Assembly: GCA_947258615.1 (NCBI GenBank)
Contig: CAMYIX010000074.1
Location: forward strand, 1 to 36,675
Length of the DNA: 36,675 nt
Reading direction: 5' to 3'
DNA from: an uncultured Ectothiorhodospiraceae bacterium
GTDB lineage: Bacteria > Pseudomonadota > Gammaproteobacteria > UBA9214
The notes beneath the pieces are model-generated. The model was not told where the DNA came from and ran no database searches. It saw only the letters and a list, made by a program, of their open reading frames with translations. Position 1 is the first letter of the stretch; each line of letters opens with the position of its first letter. This document shows positions 36,188-36,675 of the stretch, in pieces. Both the position numbers and the translations under genes were made by a program.

Positions 36188-36342
36188 ACCGCAGAGACGC
36201 AAAGCACGCGAAGGACGCAAAGCCGGAACATATTTTCTTCCAGGAACCAATCCCGGTTATTCCTATACACCGTGTAATTGTCATTGCCGCATCGGTGTTG
36301 TGACAATGACGCTTTCTTTGCGACCATTGCGTCTTTCGGTAA
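36188..36342. repeat. Inverted pair of ACCGCAGAG-type dispersed repeat units (locus C)
   Basis: A plus unit at 36188-36222 (ACCGCAGAGACGCAAAGC, then further CGCGAAGG and CGCAAAG steps) faces a minus unit at 36312-36342 whose reverse complement starts TTACCGAAAGACGCAATGG. About 90 unrelated bases lie between. The units match those at 14.6 and 22.6 kb in sequence and orientation. The 408-base region between grxC and the gamma-glutamyltransferase gene holds this element and a small GGGCATCCTGCCC palindrome (36380-36392); no gene is seen. Confidence 0.72.
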
Positions 36343-36452
36343 CTGCTCCATGCGTTACTCTACCTCCTGCAGTCGCTTTGGGCATCCTGCCCTCTCGCGA
36401 CACTTGTACGTCCGTATACATCGTCCATGCAGTCGTGCGGTTAAGAGTATCT

Positions 36453-36675
36453 TTACTGGAATTTCACCGCTTCAACGACCGCCGCACCGATAGCGCGCGG
36501 ATCGCTGGCGGCATGTACCCGCCGGTTCTTGCGGTCCCAGTAAACCGCCTGCATGTTGCCGTAGTCAGCATCCAGGGGCTTCAACCGGTGACCGCGTGCG
36601 ACCAGTCCCTCGATCTGCGCGCCGTCAAACGCACCCGGCTCGTACTGGATCACGTCCGGCAGGTACTGGTGATGG
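36453..36675 (-). CDS. ggt: Gamma-glutamyltransferase, C-terminal part (gene runs off the window)
   Basis: The last 74 codons are visible, reading HHQYLPDVIQYEPGAFDGAQ and then IEGLVARGHRL, with the end DADYGNMQAVYWDRKNRRVH and ASDPRAIGAAVVEAVKFQ. This is the typical C-terminal end of the gamma-glutamyltranspeptidase small subunit (HHQ-x-LPD, GHxL and SDPR motifs). The enzyme cleaves gamma-glutamyl bonds of glutathione in the periplasm. The catalytic Thr lies outside the window. The stop TAA is at 36453-36455. Confidence 0.88.
   Translation of the reverse strand, partial: HHQYLPDVIQYEPGAFDGAQIEGLVARGHRLKPLDADYGNMQAVYWDRKNRRVHAASDPRAIGAAVVEAVKFQ

Noticed and set aside
36278-36493. 71-codon plus-strand open frame near the right end
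   Set aside because: It spans a repeat unit and the end of the gamma-glutamyltransferase gene and has no ribosome site or recognisable sequence.

Overview
The window looks like a chromosomal segment of a GC-rich gammaproteobacterium. Gene content and order resemble Pseudomonas and the Chromatiales/Ectothiorhodospiraceae type of environmental gammaproteobacteria: a pilT/proC/yggT/DUF4426 block, and a coaBC-dut-algC-argB block next to radC. No rRNA, tRNA, CRISPR array, phage or complete insertion sequence was seen. Assignments come from reading translated sequence and motifs; no database search was run.

Layout. 1-2.4 kb: 5' end of pilT, divergent from proC-yggT and a DUF4426 gene. 2.5-9.1 kb: AmpG-like permease, a small basic protein, xthA, pyrE, a CHASE-GGDEF diguanylate cyclase, a TauE/SafE permease and a DUF4124 protein. 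9.1-14.5 kb: coaBC-dut-algC-argB, all on the minus strand. 14.8-15.5 kb: radC. 15.5-21.8 kb: a four-gene minus-strand operon, sps-spp-fructokinase-sus, with each junction an ATGA overlap. 22.1-22.5 kb: rpmB-rpmG. 22.9-26.1 kb: a DesA-type fatty acid desaturase and a lone HyuA-type hydantoinase/oxoprolinase subunit. 26.3-30.2 kb: a Gld-type ABC cassette (ATPase, permease, GldG-like, DUF4340) whose ATPase is broken by a small out-of-frame deletion. 30.4-34.6 kb: mutM, then three overlapping membrane genes (CbiM-like, four-helix protein, MMPL/RND exporter). 34.7-36.7 kb: a small membrane protein, a secreted Asp/Arg-rich repeat protein, grxC and the 3' end of a gamma-glutamyltransferase gene.

How the genes work together. 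The sucrose operon encodes synthesis (UDP-glucose + fructose-6-P to sucrose-6-P to sucrose) and reversible cleavage with fructose recycling, as expected for a compatible-solute or storage-sugar cycle. AlgC, encoded nearby, could feed glucose-1-P to it. The operon and the 8 kb between rpmG and mutM interrupt the widespread gammaproteobacterial order radC-rpmB-rpmG-mutM, so both look like insertions into a conserved backbone.

Non-coding features of most interest: a dispersed family of 'ACCGCAGAGACGCAGAGG' units arranged as inverted clusters at three loci; a REP-like inverted doublet upstream of mutM; a near-perfect CRP/Vfr-type palindrome at 7.6 kb; and a perfect 18-bp hairpin at 35.7 kb.
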